Shown: positions 40,728 to 43,350 of the stretch, in pieces | Layout: every line of letters starts with the position of its first letter | How positions within the stretch are numbered: position 1 is the first letter of the stretch | NCBI GenBank assembly: GCA_934481445.1 | Contig: CAKSPC010000023.1 | Location: 1 to 43,350, forward strand | Direction of reading: 5' to 3' | DNA: 43,350 nucleotides | Origin: an uncultured Oscillospiraceae bacterium | GTDB taxonomy: Bacteria > Bacillota > Clostridia > Oscillospirales > Ruminococcaceae | Notes under the pieces: generated by a model | Told to the model about the DNA's origin: nothing | Databases searched by the model: none | Seen by the model: only the letters and a program-made list of their open reading frames with translations | Translations under genes and position numbers: made by a program

Positions 40728-41547
40728 CTATCCGGAATGGTGACTATATTCCGAAACGCTCTCAAGCGCTCCAGATTTGCCGCTGTGCCACGTTTAGCCC
40801 TGCAAGAGTATAGTTTCATTACCAGAGAGCAAACAACGCTCTGCGGGGCTGTGACGTGCTGTTTTGGCTATGCCGAAATAGCTATTGAGTTTAGCTATAT
40901 TGACGAACGTTAACAAACGTAAACAGAGCCGCCGCTCTCTGGTTCCTCTGGGATTTCATCATATTTCATCATTCATGCACGCAGAGCCGCCCCTCTGAGC
41001 GCTCCTGTGCGCCGCTCTGCGAGCCCTTGACCAATAGAGGGGAAACTATACCCCTGTGCACGCTGCGTGTGTTCTGGGCTCTCCTGCGTGCTCCCCGGCT
41101 TTGTCCGGATTTCGGACGAACCTACGAGCGGCGCGGCTGTTAGGTGATTTGCTCCCGGTCTTAGGTGTTCCGCTCCGGGGCTTTGGTGGTTCGTTCCGGG
41201 TTCTAGGCGATTTGCTCCGGCTACTAGGCGTTTTCAATCTAAGCATTTCTGAGCATTTCAGCAGCTCCCGCCTCCTCGATCGGAGCGGCTGCGGGCATAA
41301 GGAGCAGGAGAACCGCGCCCGGTCGGCGGCGCTTTCGGCTGTTCAAGGCAAAGTCAAATTGACTCCCCCTCGTTTCGAGGGCTCCTGCTCTGGGCGGCGG
41401 TTCTCTAGCTTCGCTCTCACTTCGTTGCAGTTCCGAGCCTCTGAGCGGCTCTTATATGTCCCCGTCTTTTATGTCGGGAACATCTCCGAACGAGCGCATT
41501 TTTGCGTTGGTTCTCTAGCTTCGCTCTTGCTTCGATATGTCAGCGGG
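40728..41547. other. Non-coding repeat-rich region, left block
   Basis: I see no credible gene. The block holds paired 10-11 bp direct repeats (ATTTCATCAT twice at 40953-40972; AGCATTTC pairs at 41240-41259; CTTCG pairs near 41408 and 41518), the 21-bp array at 41141-41245, and several copies of CGCCGCTCT. A 180-codon open frame crosses it, but its seven-residue periodicity merely reflects the 21-bp units. Confidence 0.7.
41141..41245. repeat. 21-bp iteron-like array 1
   Basis: Five consecutive units of exactly 21 bp start at 41141, 41162, 41183, 41204 and 41225. Each begins TAGGTG, TTGGTG or TAGGCG and contains GCTCCGG or a close variant; the last unit is degenerate. A sister array is at 43086-43190. 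Confidence 0.85.
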
Positions 41548-41648
41548 TTGACTTCCTCCCCTCGATGTGGTATAATGTTCTTGTTGAGGTTCGGGTAGAA
41601 ATATCCGGCGCGCCGCTCTTGTTCGCCAAAACAAGGGCGGCTTTATTT
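41548..41648 (+). ncRNA. Candidate short non-coding transcript 2
   Basis: The promoter TTGACT (41548-41553) and TATAAT (41571-41576) has a 17-bp spacer. It is followed about 35 bases later by a 12-bp hairpin GCCGCTCTTGTT/AACAAGGGCGGC (41612-41641) with TTTATTT. The predicted RNA is about 65 nt with no ORF longer than seven codons. The -10 context TGTGGTATAAT matches transcript 1 and the HTH promoter. Confidence 0.6.
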
Positions 41649-41875
41649 ATCTCCACAAAAAACGCTGAATTTGCGTTTTTAATGCGTAATTTTGCGGAAA
41701 ATTTGCAAAATGGGCGTGTTGATTTCAATTTTCGGCTGATTTTGTGACGATTTTTCAAATTAAGAGCCCGTTTTTCAAGAATTAAGCCCGGATATTGAAA
41801 TCTACCTGCATTCTCTCTCCTCTATCGGAGATAATAAAAAAACACGTGTAAATACATATTTTTTTCAAAAACCTA

Positions 41876-41904
41876 TTGACATACGTGTTAATACGTGCTA
41901 TAAT
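41876..41904 (+). promoter_or_regulatory. hicAB promoter and operator
   Basis: TTGACA (41876-41881) and TATAAT (41899-41904) have a 17-bp spacer. The spacer contains ACGTGTTAATACGT, a near palindrome, and a related ACGTG occurs about 35 bp upstream. This is the expected autoregulatory site for HicB. The 41649-41875 stretch upstream is AT-rich and has no gene that I can support. Confidence 0.75.
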
Positions 41905-41928
41905 AATATACAGAGAGGAGGTCATGAG

Positions 41929-42114
41929 GTGACATACGGAGAAATAAAGCGGCAGCTAAAGAAAATCGGCTGTTACCTAGTCCGAGAGGGCAAACGCCAC
42001 GAGCTGTGGTACAGCCCAGTGACCGGCGAAACTTTCCCGGTAGGCAGACATAACACCGAGGAGGTCAAGAACGGTACAGAGCAGAGCATAAGAAAAGCGG
42101 CGGGGCTGAAATAA
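41929..42114 (+). CDS. hicA: HicA toxin (mRNA interferase)
   Basis: This is a small dsRBD-like RNase that cleaves mRNA. At 61 aa, the sequence REGKRHELWYSPVTG carries the catalytic His24, and FPVGRHNTEEVKNGTEQSIRKAAGL is the typical C-terminus. GTG 41929 is the start, with GGAGG seven bases upstream. It is followed by hicB, the usual order. Confidence 0.95.
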   Translation: MTYGEIKRQLKKIGCYLVREGKRHELWYSPVTGETFPVGRHNTEEVKNGTEQSIRKAAGLK

Positions 42115-42153
42115 GCCCCCTAGCCGCTGGGCTATATACAAGGAGGTTACACA

Positions 42154-42549
42154 ATGGCTAAATACGTATATCCGGCGATTTTCAAGCCCGAGAACGAGGG
42201 CTATTCAATCACATTCCCCGATTTAAGCAACTGCTTCACGCAGGGCGAGGACATGGCGGACGGGCTCGAGGCAGCCTCTGACGCGCTGTGTTTGACCCTC
42301 TACAACATGGAGGAGAACGGCAAAGAAATCCCCGCAGCGAGCGACATTAAGGCGATCAAAGCAGGAGAGGGCGAGATCGTCACTCTGGTTATGTGCGATA
42401 CGCTCGAGTATCGCCGCTACTACGACAACAAAGCGGTAAAGAAAACCCTCACAATTCCGGCATGGTTAAACACTATGGCAGAACGGGCGGGGCTGAACTT
42501 CTCGCAGGTGTTACAGAACGGGCTGAAAAATGAGCTGCATGTGCAGTAA
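42154..42549 (+). CDS. hicB: HicB antitoxin with ribbon-helix-helix domain
   Basis: This 131-aa protein has an N-terminal partial RNase H-like fold that covers HicA (YPAIFKPENEGYSITFPDLSNCFTQGEDMADGLE) and a C-terminal RHH DNA-binding segment (KKTLTIPAWLNTMAERAGLNFSQVLQNGLK). It neutralises HicA and represses the operon, probably through the palindrome at 41883-41897. AAGGAGG RBS. Confidence 0.95.
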   Translation: MAKYVYPAIFKPENEGYSITFPDLSNCFTQGEDMADGLEAASDALCLTLYNMEENGKEIPAASDIKAIKAGEGEIVTLVMCDTLEYRRYYDNKAVKKTLTIPAWLNTMAERAGLNFSQVLQNGLKNELHVQ

Positions 42550-42558
42550 TAAGGCAGA

Positions 42559-42583
42559 GGGGGCGCGGTGTGCGCTCCCTTTT
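42559..42583 (+). terminator. hicAB terminator
   Basis: The stem GGGGGCGC/GCGCTCCC (one G-U) is followed by TTTT. Confidence 0.7.
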
Positions 42584-43350
42584 GCGTTCTGCGCCGCTCT
42601 TGGTGCTTGCCGTGTGCGCTCAAGCGCACAAAATACCCGGGGTTCTCTCGGCTTTATTATGGCTGCGCCCTGGTTGAGCTGTGCCGCTCGCTGGTGGCGT
42701 TTCCCTTTATCGGCATAGTAGTTATACCCATTGCGCGGTGTGTGGCTCTGTGAGTCTGTGAGCGGCTAAGGTCGCGTTTCACTACCTTTGAGCTTTTCGG
42801 CGCTGGGTCTGCCACCGGTACTTTCGGACAAATTTGTCCAAAAGGCGCGCCGCTCTCTTTGCTTCCTCTTTGCTTCCTTTGGGATTTCATCATATTTCAT
42901 CATGTGCCCGGTGACGTTCTCGGCGTTCAGTTCTCGGAGTTCCCTCGAAGTTAAACCGGCTTTCTCGGGCTTCGTTTATAAAATTCTCTTGCTTCGCTCT
43001 CGCTTCGATGTGTTTTTTCTCTCTGTTCGCTCTCTGTTCGTAGCGTGAAACCTTAACATTTCCTAACATTTCGCGGCGCTGCTGTAAGGTGTTCCGCTCC
43101 GGGTCTTTGGTGGTTCGCTCTGGGTTCTAGGCGGTTGCACTCCGGTGCTAGGTGATTTGCTCCGGCTGGTAGGCGGTTTCCTTTTATAGGTTTGTGCCGA
43201 AGCATTTTGAAGCATTCCGCAGCCGGTACCGTCCCGCGTGTGCGCGTACACCTTAGCATTTCTTAGCATTTCAGCCGCTCACACCGTAGTATTTCGTAGC
43301 ATTTCCGGCGCTGTCCTCTCTGTTCGCTCTCTGTTCGATAAGCTCCAGGC
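42584..43350. other. Non-coding repeat-rich region, right block
   Basis: I see no credible gene. The block contains CTCTTTGCTTC twice (42855-42876), ATTTCATCAT twice (42884-42903), a GCTTCG pair (about 42990), CTCTCTGTTCG twice (43019-43040 and again 43316-43337), and four pairs of the AGCATTTC type (43053-43072, 43198-43217, 43253-43272, 43286-43305). The second 21-bp array is also here. Its arrangement parallels the left block. It continues to the window edge. Confidence 0.7.
43086..43190. repeat. 21-bp iteron-like array 2
   Basis: Five units of exactly 21 bp start at 43086, 43107, 43128, 43149 and 43170. Units 1, 2, 4 and 5 match units of array 1 in the same order, so the two arrays share ancestry. 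AGCATT-type pairs follow both arrays. Confidence 0.85.

Noticed and set aside
41056..41598. 180-codon open frame with seven-residue repeats (LLGDLL, LLGVPL type)
   Set aside because: The repeats follow from the 21-bp DNA units, all frames show them, there is no RBS, and it crosses the promoter at 41548.
41141..43190. CRISPR array
   Set aside because: Units are contiguous 21-bp degenerate repeats without spacers, and no cas genes are present.

Overview
This window looks like a chromosomal segment of an endospore-forming, low-to-mid GC Gram-positive bacterium of the Clostridia (an Oscillospiraceae/Ruminococcaceae-like gut anaerobe is my best guess). It carries a complete spoIIIAA-AH operon, a 29-codon spoVM, a PASTA-domain Ser/Thr kinase with its PP2C phosphatase, remA, and two gene orders known from Bacillus: fmt-rsmB-rlmN-stp-prkC-rsgA-thiN, and asp23-nusB-xseA-xseB-ispA-dxs-tlyA-argR-recN. 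The core genes are GC-rich and tightly packed, often with ATGA or TGATG overlaps. AT-richer islands interrupt them. I cannot name a species.

Layout. 1-387: two near-identical copies of a structured repeat, then a minus-strand tRNA-Ser(CGA). 515-12935: one long plus-strand housekeeping run (remA, gmk, priA, two def genes, fmt, rsmB, rlmN, stp, prkC, rsgA, thiN) covering replication restart, the formyl-methionine cycle, rRNA methylation, ribosome assembly and envelope signalling. 12984-14007: a roughly 1 kb AT-rich cassette of three small genes (DUF6442-like, XRE regulator, small membrane protein), bounded by a 22-bp direct repeat and sitting in the thiN terminator. 14026-18645: the spoIIIA operon behind a SigE-like promoter. 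18698-18964: minus-strand spoVM and a 53-aa membrane protein, both easily missed. 19094-28390: asp23-nusB-xseA-xseB-ispA-DUF212-dxs-tlyA-nadK-argR-recN. 28408-29889: tRNA-Ala(CGC), an AT-rich zinc-ribbon membrane protein and a histidine-kinase remnant. 29940-32112: a minus-strand chemoreceptor. 32229-32512: tRNA-Lys(TTT) and tRNA-Arg(CCG). 32709-36979: a small unknown gene, a hybrid histidine kinase, an EamA permease and a PAP2 phosphatase.

37045-43350 is accessory DNA. Two more copies of the structured repeat end at the terminator of a tRNA-Thr(CGT) gene of which only the 3' 45 bases remain. This is the footprint of an element integrated in the tRNA and running off the right edge of the window. 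Inside it are a minus-strand operon (HIRAN-like protein, a membrane protein and four small proteins sharing an F-x-x-G motif), a divergent HTH regulator with paired palindromic operators, a DUF4258/YgiT putative toxin-antitoxin pair, hicAB, two candidate short non-coding transcripts, and about 2 kb of non-coding DNA built from phased direct repeats, including two arrays of 21-bp iteron-like units. No integrase is visible; it would have to lie beyond the window or be encoded in trans.

The strongest candidates for something undescribed are the phased-repeat/iteron-like region (40950-43340), the tRNA-linked structured repeat with compensatory stem changes, the 22-bp-bounded regulatory cassette, and the family of small F-x-x-G proteins. 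All need database or experimental confirmation that I could not run.
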